Below the pieces are notes generated by a model that ran no database searches, was not told the origin of the DNA, and was given only the letters and a program-made list of their open reading frames with translations. Both the position numbers and the translations under genes were made by a program. From assembly GCA_004555535.1 (NCBI GenBank), contig SFHU01000096.1, positions 1 through 15,526 on the forward strand: a stretch of DNA of 15,526 nucleotides, in the 5' to 3' direction. The stretch comes from Clostridiales bacterium (GTDB lineage Bacteria; Bacillota; Clostridia; Christensenellales; Aristaeellaceae). Positions 1-6,044 of the stretch are shown in pieces; position 1 is the stretch's first letter; every line of letters begins with the position of its first letter.

Positions 1-524
1 TCTTTCACGTTCTGCGTGATGCCCGTCGGAATGCCGCCCCACTTGCGGAATCTCTTCCAGATTTCCACGGAGTATGCCGCCGTCTGCTCTTCTTTGAGCA
101 GCAAGTGGAACTCGTCCATGTAGTACCGGGTGGATTTACCCTCGGCACGGTTGGCGGTGACGCGGCCCCACACCTGATCCTGCACGATGAGCATCCCCAG
201 CTTCTTGAGCTGTTTACCCAGCTCCTTGATGTCGTAGCAGACCAACCGGTTATTCACATCCACGTTGGTGCGATGGTTGAACACATTCAGGGAGCCGGTC
301 ACGTAGATTTCCAGCGCGGTCGCCAGCGTCTGTGCTTCCTTTTCCTCCTGCTGGCGCAGGGCATTGTACAGATCCTCCAGAATGGGGATGTTCTCCGGCC
401 TCGGGTCGCTCAGGTAGGGCTGGTAGATGATGTGCACCGCGCGGTCGATGATGGTCTTTTCAATGGGCTGCAGGCCGTCGCGCCCGCCGACGATCAGCTC
501 GCACAGCGACAGGATGAACGGAGA
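1..524 (-). CDS. VirB4-like conjugal transfer ATPase, internal/C-terminal fragment
   Basis: This fragment of a type IV secretion/conjugation ATPase (VirB4/TraE family, of the kind carried by Firmicutes integrative conjugative elements) would energise pilus or channel assembly at the inner face of the membrane. The readable part begins with SPFILSLCELIVGGRDGLQ and continues through EKTIIDRAV to the Walker B segment YYMDEFHLLLKEEQTA. It then reaches GGIPTGITQNV, the conserved sensor-like stretch near the end of the P-loop domain, before running off the left edge. The Walker A region and the whole N-terminal half are absent: in this frame a TAA lies at 525-527 and family homology stops there. 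No start codon or ribosome binding site is present, so the piece is broken at both ends. Family assignment is firm; whether it is a real relic or an assembly joint is not. Confidence 0.85.
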
Positions 525-1168
525 TTACTTTTGCATGCAGTGCAGACATCATATCCGCCCTTTACCGCCAGCGGCAGCTTTCCCGCGAGGAAGGACAGCA
601 GCATATTCGTAATGCTGCCCTTTCCCAGATCGCCTTGCCCGATGATGCCCGAGGGGAACACGACGCTGGCGTTCAACCCTTCCTTCGCCGCCTGCAGCAC
701 CAGCGTCGTGGCCATGGCTTTGCTCTTTGCGTAATCGCCCCTGACAAGCTCCGGGGAAAAGGTCGTTGTCTCCGCAATTTCCGTGCCCTTCGGCTTTTCC
801 GGAATCGCATGGACGGAGCTGACGTAGACCAGCTTTCCAACGCCGCATTGGCTGCAGAATTTCAGAATATTCCTTGTGCCGTCCACGTTGACCCGGTAGA
901 TTCGGTCGCTCGGATGCGTGGCCACTGAGATTATCCCCGCGCAGTGAATGACGCAGGTATGCTCATCCGCGCCCGCAAAGAAGCGTCCGAGCGCGGCCTC
1001 GTCGCACACGTCGCCCGTCATGACGCGAACATTCTGAGGAAGCTCCCGCGCCAACGGATCGCCGTCCATGACCAACGCCCGAACTTCCGCCTTCGCGTCC
1101 TTCAGCTGCGCCAGCACAGTGCGTCCCAGAAAACCCGTCGCTCCCGTAATCAGATATTTCTCAAACAT
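494..1168 (-). CDS. NAD-dependent epimerase/dehydratase (extended SDR), 3' truncated
   Basis: This extended short-chain dehydrogenase/reductase resembles dihydroflavonol-4-reductase-like NAD-dependent epimerases. The N-terminus has the Rossmann glycine motif TGATGFLG (residues 8-15), then DV at the end of the third strand, HCAGI, NVDGTRN, YVSSVHA and the catalytic YAKSK pair. The usual family length is about 320-350 residues. Here recognisable homology stops after LAVKGGYD (about position 545), and the last roughly 17 residues, to the stop at 494, come from the antisense-shifted start of the VirB4 piece, so the substrate-binding C-terminal third is missing. The ATG at 1168 gives the full Rossmann start; its upstream region has only a weak purine stretch. 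The substrate cannot be told. The gene lies downstream of a terminator, so it is a separate transcription unit from the SPFH operon. Confidence 0.85.
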   Translation of the reverse strand: MFEKYLITGATGFLGRTVLAQLKDAKAEVRALVMDGDPLARELPQNVRVMTGDVCDEAALGRFFAGADEHTCVIHCAGIISVATHPSDRIYRVNVDGTRNILKFCSQCGVGKLVYVSSVHAIPEKPKGTEIAETTTFSPELVRGDYAKSKAMATTLVLQAAKEGLNASVVFPSGIIGQGDLGKGSITNMLLSFLAGKLPLAVKGGYDVCTACKSNLRSSCRCAS

Positions 1169-1214
1169 CGTTCAGTGCAGCCTGTCGCAGTTTCAATAAC
1201 GAAAAGACGGGCCG

Positions 1215-1255
1215 CTTTCTCCCTCCTGCCAGCGTTCGGTCTATGCGGGAGAAAG
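1215..1255 (-). other. Inverted repeat in the 5' region of the epimerase gene
   Basis: A perfect 9-bp inverted repeat (ctttctccc at 1215-1223, gggagaaag at 1247-1255) with a 23-nt loop lies about 47 nt before the epimerase start. It could fold in the leader RNA. I do not recognise a riboswitch or T-box in it, and no T-tract follows on the minus strand. The rest of the gap 1169-1301 shows no gene and no convincing promoter hexamers. Confidence 0.3.
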
Positions 1256-1301
1256 ACCCCGACCGGTGCGCTCGCATCGTCAAACAGACGGAAAGCGCAG
1301 C

Positions 1302-1331
1302 AAAAAAAGCCTGCGAAAACCATCGCAGGCT
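1302..1331 (-). terminator. Rho-independent terminator of the SPFH operon
   Basis: A perfect 9-bp stem, AGCCTGCGA (1308-1316) with TCGCAGGCT (1323-1331), encloses a 6-nt loop. On the minus strand it is followed at once by a run of seven T (1302-1308). It stands 42 nt beyond the stop codon of the SPFH gene and fits an intrinsic terminator for transcription running leftwards. Confidence 0.9.
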
Positions 1332-1373
1332 CAGAAGCATACGGGCGGGAACGTCCGGAAAATTTACGGCGTA

Positions 1374-2711
1374 TTATACGCAGTCGCTCTCGTCGAACGG
1401 ATCGCCGCACTCCGGGCAGAATTTCGGCGGATGCGTCGGATCGGCGGGCTGCCAGCCGCACTTGTCGCAGCGGTAGACCGGCGCGCCTGCCGGGCGCTTC
1501 GCGCCGCATTCCGAACAGAACTTGCCGGTATTGACCGCGCCGCAGGAACACGTCCAGCCTGCCGCGGGCTGGGGCTCGGGCTTTTTCGCGCCGCATTCGG
1601 GGCAGAACTTGCCAGTGGCCGTCGCGCCGCAGGCGCACTTCCAGGCGTTCACGCTCGGCTGAACCGGCGCGCTCTGCTGCGGAGCCTGTGCCTGCTGCTG
1701 CGCGCCCATCTGGAACAGCTGCGCCGCGTTCACGCCGCCGCCCTGCTGGGCCATGTTCATGCCCATGAAGCCGGTGAACGCGCCGCCCTGATTTTTCGCG
1801 GCGTCCTGCATGGCCTGCGCCTGCGCGCCCACCAGATGCGCCGCCGCCATGTTCGCGTTGCGGAAAACGGCGTTCTTTTGCAGCTCCTTGATCATCGCCT
1901 CGTCCTCTTCGGAGGCTTTGACGGAGTTTATGCCAAAGGACACGATCTCCACGCCGCGCAGATCCGCCCACTTTTCGGAGAGCACATCGTTAAGCGCGGC
2001 GGCGATCTCCGTGGTGTGCCCCGGCAGCGCGCTGTAGCGGATGCCCATCTCGGAAATCTTTGCGAACGCGGGCTGAAGCGCGGTCAGCAGTTCGCTCTTG
2101 AGCTGACTGTCGATCTGCTCGCGCGTGTAGTCGCCCTCCACATTGCCGCAGACGTTCGTGTAAAACAGCATCGGGTTGGTCACGCGATAGCTGTATTCGC
2201 CGAAACAGCGAATGGAAATATCCACGTCCAGGCCGATATTGCCGTCCACCACGCGGAAGGGAACCGGACTGGGCGTTCCGTATTTGTTGCCCAGGATTTC
2301 CTTGGTGTTGAAGAAATAGACCCGCTGATCCCTGCCGGCCTGACCGCCGAAGGAAAGGCGATCGAAGGTGGTTTTCAAAACGGCCTTCATCTTCTCGCCA
2401 TTGAACGGCCCGTAGAAGATGCTGGGTTCGCCGCCCTGCTCAAAGACATACTCGCCCGGCTCGGCGCAGAAATCGACGATTTTTCCCTGATCCACGATCA
2501 TCATGCACTGGCCGTCGGCCACGGCGATGACGCTGCCATCGGAGATCACGTTGTCGTCCTCATGCCGGCTGCCGCCAAAGCGACCTCGAACCTTTTTCTC
2601 CGCCTTGGTCGCCAGCACGCTGTCCGGCAGGGCATCCACATAAAAGTACTCTTTCCACTGGCTGGCCAGCGTGCCGCCCGCCGCGTTCAATGCAGCCGCA
2701 ATCAATCCCAT
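1374..2711 (-). CDS. YdjI-like SPFH-domain protein with three C-terminal zinc ribbons
   Basis: This SPFH/Band-7 family protein is of the type also labelled virion core protein (lumpy skin disease virus) and represented by Bacillus subtilis YdjI. The SPFH core spans about residues 30-280, with SVIAVADGQCMMIVDQGKIVDF early and EIVSFGINSVKA at its end. An Ala/Gln/Met-rich linker (about 285-350) joins it to three zinc ribbons: WKCACGATATGKFCPECG (357-374), WTCSCGAVNTGKFCSECG (386-403) and YRCDKCG...FCPECG (413-437). It has no transmembrane helix, so membrane attachment would come from a partner, as known for YdjI with YdjG/YdjH. A strong AGGAGG lies 7 nt before the ATG at 2711. It is the last gene of the operon, 14 nt after the YdjG-like gene. 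B. subtilis YdjI is shorter; the extra length here is the linker and ribbons. The family is sure; the cellular role (membrane stress scaffold) is inference. Confidence 0.93.
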   Translation of the reverse strand: MGLIAAALNAAGGTLASQWKEYFYVDALPDSVLATKAEKKVRGRFGGSRHEDDNVISDGSVIAVADGQCMMIVDQGKIVDFCAEPGEYVFEQGGEPSIFYGPFNGEKMKAVLKTTFDRLSFGGQAGRDQRVYFFNTKEILGNKYGTPSPVPFRVVDGNIGLDVDISIRCFGEYSYRVTNPMLFYTNVCGNVEGDYTREQIDSQLKSELLTALQPAFAKISEMGIRYSALPGHTTEIAAALNDVLSEKWADLRGVEIVSFGINSVKASEEDEAMIKELQKNAVFRNANMAAAHLVGAQAQAMQDAAKNQGGAFTGFMGMNMAQQGGGVNAAQLFQMGAQQQAQAPQQSAPVQPSVNAWKCACGATATGKFCPECGAKKPEPQPAAGWTCSCGAVNTGKFCSECGAKRPAGAPVYRCDKCGWQPADPTHPPKFCPECGDPFDESDCV

Positions 2712-2725
2712 AGCGATTCCTCCTG

Positions 2726-4006
2726 TTATTTCTTCTGCGTGTTGTTTTCAATCTTCCGCTTCGTCGTGCTTTCATAGAGAAAATGGTCGGCGTTCACATC
2801 CAGGCGGAAGGATCCCTCCCGGATATAGCCGCCCGCCGCGCTCTGCTGCGCCGCCTGCTTCAGCTGCCCCTTCAGCGCGCCGACGACCGCCAGCGCGATG
2901 ATGGCCGCAACCACCGCGCAGATCAGCAGCGAACCGCTGCCCAGCGCTTCCATCAGCGAAAGAATCAGCGCGGCGACGCCAAGGGTTCCGGCGAACACGC
3001 CGCCGCCCCACAGCAGGGATTTCTTCTTGTCGGCCGGCACGTCGCACGTCAGCTTGCCGGTCTGGCCGTTGACGGCGAAGGTATAGGTTTTGCCTTCCTT
3101 TACGGTTGTCATCAGCCACACGGGCAGCAGCGCGGGCGTCGCGCTGCCGCGCTCCGTAACGATGCGCCTGTTGCGCTCGTTGACCGTGTCATAGTCCCTC
3201 ACGGTGTCGAGCATGGCCTGTTCGACGCTGCGCTCCACACGCTCCACGGCGCGCTTTTCGCACGCGTCGCAGTCCGCGTCCGCGTGATCCGCCATGGCTC
3301 CGGCCAGAACGGCGCTCTGGAAGGGAATCGCGGCGCTTAAATCGTAGGGCTCGAGCGATTCGGTGAGCTTGTCGTCCATCTTGACGCTGCCGTCTACCGG
3401 AATGTTTTCAAAGCGCATGCCGCCTTTGCGGCGCACAAGATAGTGCTTCGTGCGGGTAATTTCCCACTCGCCCTTTTGCTCCGTGCGCACCTTTTCCGCG
3501 TCGTACACCATGTCGGCGCACGCGTCGCAGCTGAAAAGCCAGTAAGGAACGTACAGCCGGCGCATCTCCGAAATGCGGTTGCGGCTGTTGAGAAAAATGT
3601 TGGGCAGCAGGCGCTTGCCCTTGAAATAATCTTCAAACTGCTTCTGCGCCTGCTCCTTTGTGACGGTAAACGGCACTACCTTTTCAGGCTTCACGCTGCC
3701 CGCGACGCGGTCGGGCAGTATGGTGGGGCTACCGCAGTACGGACATTCGGTGGCGGTGGTGGTATCCTCGGTGATCAGCTCCGCGCCGCAGTTCTTGCAG
3801 AGATAGGCCTGCACGCCCTCCTCCGCCCGAAATCCCTCCTTTGGGCGCTCGAAGGAAATCTGCTCGCCGCTCTCGGACGCGTTCAGCATTTCCAGCGCTT
3901 CCGGCTCGTAGCTGTTTCCGCAGGCGGCGCATTCCAGCCTGCCGCTTTCGCCGCTGAACTTGAGCGGGCCGCCGCAGCATGGGCAATTATAACTGGCAGT
4001 ACTCAT
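2726..4006 (-). CDS. YdjG-like zinc-ribbon membrane protein
   Basis: This TFIIB-type zinc-ribbon membrane protein resembles B. subtilis YdjG, which helps recruit the SPFH protein YdjI to the membrane. Ribbon 1 is CPCC...CAAC (Cys8, 11, 26, 29) and ribbon 2 is YLCKNCG...CPYCG (about 68-91). A middle domain carries FKGKRLLPNIF, YVPYWLFSC and TRTKHYLVRRKG, and LLPVWLMTT precedes TYTFAVNGQTGKL. Two hydrophobic helices follow at about residues 330-352 and 358-378, then a short polar C-terminal tail. Such proteins are often mislabelled as PriA helicase because of the ribbons, but no helicase motif is present. Start: ATG at 4006 with AGAAGGA 6 nt upstream. The 14-nt gap to the SPFH gene and the known pairing of the two families argue for a complex. 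The exact biochemical role is unknown. Confidence 0.9.
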   Translation of the reverse strand: MSTASYNCPCCGGPLKFSGESGRLECAACGNSYEPEALEMLNASESGEQISFERPKEGFRAEEGVQAYLCKNCGAELITEDTTTATECPYCGSPTILPDRVAGSVKPEKVVPFTVTKEQAQKQFEDYFKGKRLLPNIFLNSRNRISEMRRLYVPYWLFSCDACADMVYDAEKVRTEQKGEWEITRTKHYLVRRKGGMRFENIPVDGSVKMDDKLTESLEPYDLSAAIPFQSAVLAGAMADHADADCDACEKRAVERVERSVEQAMLDTVRDYDTVNERNRRIVTERGSATPALLPVWLMTTVKEGKTYTFAVNGQTGKLTCDVPADKKKSLLWGGGVFAGTLGVAALILSLMEALGSGSLLICAVVAAIIALAVVGALKGQLKQAAQQSAAGGYIREGSFRLDVNADHFLYESTTKRKIENNTQKK

Positions 4007-4030
4007 GGTTCGTCCTTCTTTCGTTCAAAA

Positions 4031-4680
4031 TTATTCCGTCCGGGCCGCATATACTCTCTCGCACAGCTCGACGCACTGATTGCGCAGCAGCGCCTCGATG
4101 TGATCGTCCACATTCTCGACTCCCTGCTGCTCCAGCACGATCCGCTGCTGCTCCAGCCAGAGCGTGAAGAACGCCTGAGAGGAGGCCACGGCGGCGCGAT
4201 CCTTCTCCATAGAGAGGTCGATCCACTCCTTTCGACGTGCTCGTCACCCGCATCCGTCATGTAGCGATGGCAGTAGGCCGGGTAATCGCCGTAGCTGTCG
4301 CCGTAATCTTCGCCGTAGTCGTCGCCGTACGGATTATACCCCGGCACGAAGCCCGCGGTCTGGGGCTCCATTTCGTCGTCGGGCACGATGTAGCCGTTTT
4401 CCTCCATAATCCGAAGCCAGCAGGCGTAGAGCGAATCGATGGTTCGGTCGTCGGCTACGCCGGTCTGCTCGAGCAGCGCATATTCCTGAAACCACTTCAC
4501 GGCCTTTTCGGTGTTGCCGCCGAATACGCCGTCCGGCTCTTCAAAGATGAATCCGGTATCCCAGAGCATCTGCTGAAGCTCGCGCACTTCCTCGCCGCGG
4601 TCGCCCCGTCTGAGATCTGCCAGGGCGGAGGCGGGAAACAGAAACATGAGAACCAGCAGGACGCTGATGCTTCTTTTCAT
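4031..4680 (-). CDS. Secreted peptidoglycan-binding-like protein, frameshifted as read
   Basis: The ATG at 4680 (AAAGGAAG 8 nt before it) starts a signal peptide ending ALA at about residue 22. It is followed by a PG_binding_1-like helical domain (LRRGDRGEEVRELQQMLWDTG, then PDGVFGGNTEKAVKWFQ, about residues 23-90). Next comes an acidic, tyrosine/glycine-rich linker with repeated YGD (about 125-140). After DEHVE the opening frame turns into Arg/Ser-rich sequence ending at 4003, while the neighbouring frame gives convincing protein from KEWIDLSMEKDRAAV through FFTLWLEQQRIVLEQQ and ALLRNQCVELCERVY to a TAA at 4031. A single missing base at 4228-4234 (run of three T on the plus strand) would restore one 216-residue protein. 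Either it is a sequencing error or the tail is lost. It is likely exported and wall-facing, and is third in the SPFH operon. The tail family is not recognised. Confidence 0.75.
4283..4330 (-). repeat. Short tandem repeat encoding Tyr-Gly-Asp units
   Basis: Repeated gtcgccgta/ttcgccgta-type units on the plus strand encode YGDDYGEDYGDSYGDY in the linker of the peptidoglycan-binding-like protein. The period is about 12 bp (four residues) with some drift. It probably acts as a flexible acidic spacer; units of this sort can vary in copy number. Confidence 0.6.
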
Positions 4681-4700
4681 GGCTGCACTTCCTTTCGTCA

Positions 4701-4877
4701 GGTCGTTGAGGCAGCACCGCGCAAATGCGGCTGCCGGGCGGCGAATGCTTTTCCGTCGGATGCAGACGCAGATTTCGAAGGCTTCCTGGAGGCAAACCGG
4801 GGAATCTGCATGCCGCAGGCGACGGAAAAACAGCGCCGGATGCGCCGCCGAATTAGGCGGTGCTGCCTTAATGGTCG
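4701..4877. repeat. MITE-like long imperfect palindrome
   Basis: The two halves are near-complements over about 80 nt. AGGCAGCACCG (4709-4719) pairs with CGGTGCTGCCT (4858-4868), a TTTTCCGTCG block (4751-4760) pairs with CGACGGAAAA (4819-4828), and GCAGATT/AATCTGC lie further in. The identical 5-mer ggtcg flanks both ends (4701-4705 and 4873-4877), a possible target-site duplication. The element fills the gap between the one-ribbon membrane protein gene (stop 4887) and the peptidoglycan-binding-like gene (start 4680). It is open in the minus frame leading into the latter, but that frame has no ribosome binding site and is Arg/Ala-rich, so I treat it as non-coding. It fits a miniature inverted-repeat element or a large transcribed hairpin. 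Copy number elsewhere in the genome is unknown. Confidence 0.6.
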
Positions 4878-4886
4878 AGTCTTCCG

Positions 4887-5402
4887 TCATTGTCCGCGCG
4901 GCTGGTCGCAGTATCTGCAGCGCATGGGGCCGCCCCTTCGGGCGAGGTTTTTCGCGCCGCAGCTCGCGCAGACCCACTGCACGAGAGCGCCCTCGGGCAT
5001 ATACAGTCCTACCGTGCGATTTTCAGAGTCGATCCTCAGATTCTGCAGGTATCCTTTGCCGATGAGCGATTGGAGCTGCTCAAGGGCCCTGCCGGAGGAG
5101 AGGACGGTTTCAAGCCGGTCAAAGGTCAGGCTCTCCTCCGTCAGCGGTAGCAGCGCCCCCGCGATGCGGTGCGCACAGGCTCTGCGGTATGCGCGGCGAA
5201 GAATGCGAAAGACCGGCGTCGCGAGCGCGGCAAATATGAGAATACCCATCACGCCGGCTAGCGTTTTCCCCTGCGAAAACATCGTGACCGTCGAGGATGC
5301 GGTCGCTGCCGCAAAGATGGCGCAGACCAGCGCAACGGGGGGATCCGTTTTTCTTCTGGCGGAGGCCTTTGCGGTCAGATACGGATTCGTGCTGTCCGTC
5401 AT
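4887..5402 (-). CDS. Two-helix membrane protein with C-terminal zinc ribbon
   Basis: I do not recognise a named family. The 171-residue protein has a short polar N-terminus (MTDSTNPYLTAKASARRK) and two hydrophobic helices at about 22-43 and 47-68. A soluble segment of about 80 residues (LPLTEESLTFDRLETVLSS, then LQSLIGKGYLQNLRID) looks like a small helical/winged-helix fold. The protein ends in a single zinc ribbon with Cys145/Cys148 and Cys162/Cys165. Its ATG at 5402 overlaps the stop of the YbjN-like gene by four bases (ATGA), so the two are translationally coupled. The domain recipe (helices plus a zinc ribbon) and the company of YdjG- and YdjI-like proteins suggest it is the third membrane component of the complex, in the place of YdjH. 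That is inference from context. Confidence 0.85.
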   Translation of the reverse strand: MTDSTNPYLTAKASARRKTDPPVALVCAIFAAATASSTVTMFSQGKTLAGVMGILIFAALATPVFRILRRAYRRACAHRIAGALLPLTEESLTFDRLETVLSSGRALEQLQSLIGKGYLQNLRIDSENRTVGLYMPEGALVQWVCASCGAKNLARRGGPMRCRYCDQPRGQ

Positions 5403-5950
5403 TGCGCATCTACCGCCTTCTGACAGGCTTCAAACGCCTCGTAGGGATCGCCGCCGTCGAGCACCGCCAGGATGCCGTCGCCGTAGTCCTCCATATAGCT
5501 CTGCGGCATGGCGAACAGGTAAAACAGTTCGTTCTCCCCGGGGATGACGTCCTCCACCAGATTGCAGGAACGGCAGGAGACGTAGACCTTGTCTGCGTCG
5601 AGCTCAACGCGGAACTGCGCATAGTAGATCTCGTTGTTGGCCAGCGCGGCGAACACCGCCATTTTTTCAAAGACATCCCCGGTTCCCAGTACCGGCGCGT
5701 CCGCGGACACGGCCAGCATGTCGTCGTAGATGTAAACCGTCATGTAGACATATTCCATCGAGTTCTCAACGGCAAAGGGCACCGTAAACGTATAGTCGTC
5801 GTATTCATAGGGGAATTCATTCTCTTCCAGAAAGCTCTTCACCAGACCGACCATCTGATCCTCCTTGCTCATCGGAGCGGAATTGGCGAGGGCGGCGGAA
5901 AAGGAAAGCGTCAGCAGCGCAATCAGCAAAAATGCGATGGTTTTCTTCAT
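5399..5950 (-). CDS. Secreted YbjN-domain-like protein
   Basis: This 183-residue protein has a clear signal peptide (MKKTIAFLLIALLTLSFSAALA, cleavage about residue 22). A mixed alpha/beta domain follows that resembles the YbjN / type III secretion chaperone-like fold: a helix (MVGLVKSFLEENEFPYEYDD), strand repeats (TFTVPFAVENS, YVYMTVYIYDDMLAVSA), another helix (VFEKMAVFAALANNEI) and strands (YAQFRVELDADKVYVSC). It ends in an acidic helix. Many YbjN proteins are cytoplasmic; this one is exported. The ATG at 5950 follows GAGGAGG with 8-nt spacing, and it is the first gene of the five-gene operon. Upstream, 5951-6000 carries only weak promoter-like hexamers. The molecular role is unknown; assignment to YbjN is from fold pattern and moderate sequence resemblance. 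Confidence 0.8.
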   Translation of the reverse strand: MKKTIAFLLIALLTLSFSAALANSAPMSKEDQMVGLVKSFLEENEFPYEYDDYTFTVPFAVENSMEYVYMTVYIYDDMLAVSADAPVLGTGDVFEKMAVFAALANNEIYYAQFRVELDADKVYVSCRSCNLVEDVIPGENELFYLFAMPQSYMEDYGDGILAVLDGGDPYEAFEACQKAVDAQ

Positions 5951-6000
5951 GAGAAAAACCTCCTCTTTATTATTCGGTGAGAATCAAAGCTCGAAGGGAA

Positions 6001-6032
6001 CCGCGCCGCCGCGCTCATTTTCGGCGGCGCGG
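6001..6032 (-). terminator. GC-rich terminator-like hairpin after the LRR gene
   Basis: A perfect 11-bp stem (ccgcgccgccg at 6001-6011, cggcggcgcgg at 6022-6032) with a 10-nt loop starts 13 nt after the TAA of the LRR protein. On the minus strand only a mixed TTCCCTTC follows, so the T-tract is poor. It may act as a terminator, or as a 3'-end stabilising hairpin that lets some transcription continue into the YbjN-like gene. Confidence 0.6.
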
Positions 6033-6044
6033 GAGGAAAAGCGC

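Noticed and set aside
105..734. 209-codon plus-strand frame across the VirB4/epimerase joint
   Set aside because: It crosses two unrelated antisense genes and has no family features; it is a shadow.
1266..2777. 503-codon plus-strand frame opposite the SPFH gene
   Set aside because: It runs through the terminator and the intergenic gap, is Arg/Ala/Leu/His-rich and mirrors the SPFH codons; the minus frame is a clear known family.
4681..4977. N-terminal extension of the peptidoglycan-binding-like protein through the palindrome
   Set aside because: The extension is Arg/Ala/Cys-rich, lies in the repeat and in the end of the preceding gene, and precedes an obvious signal peptide with a good ribosome binding site at 4680.
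5951..6000. Promoter for the SPFH operon (TTCGAG - 17 nt - TAATAA on the minus strand)
   Set aside because: Both hexamers match the consensus poorly and better evidence is lacking, so it is not listed as a feature.
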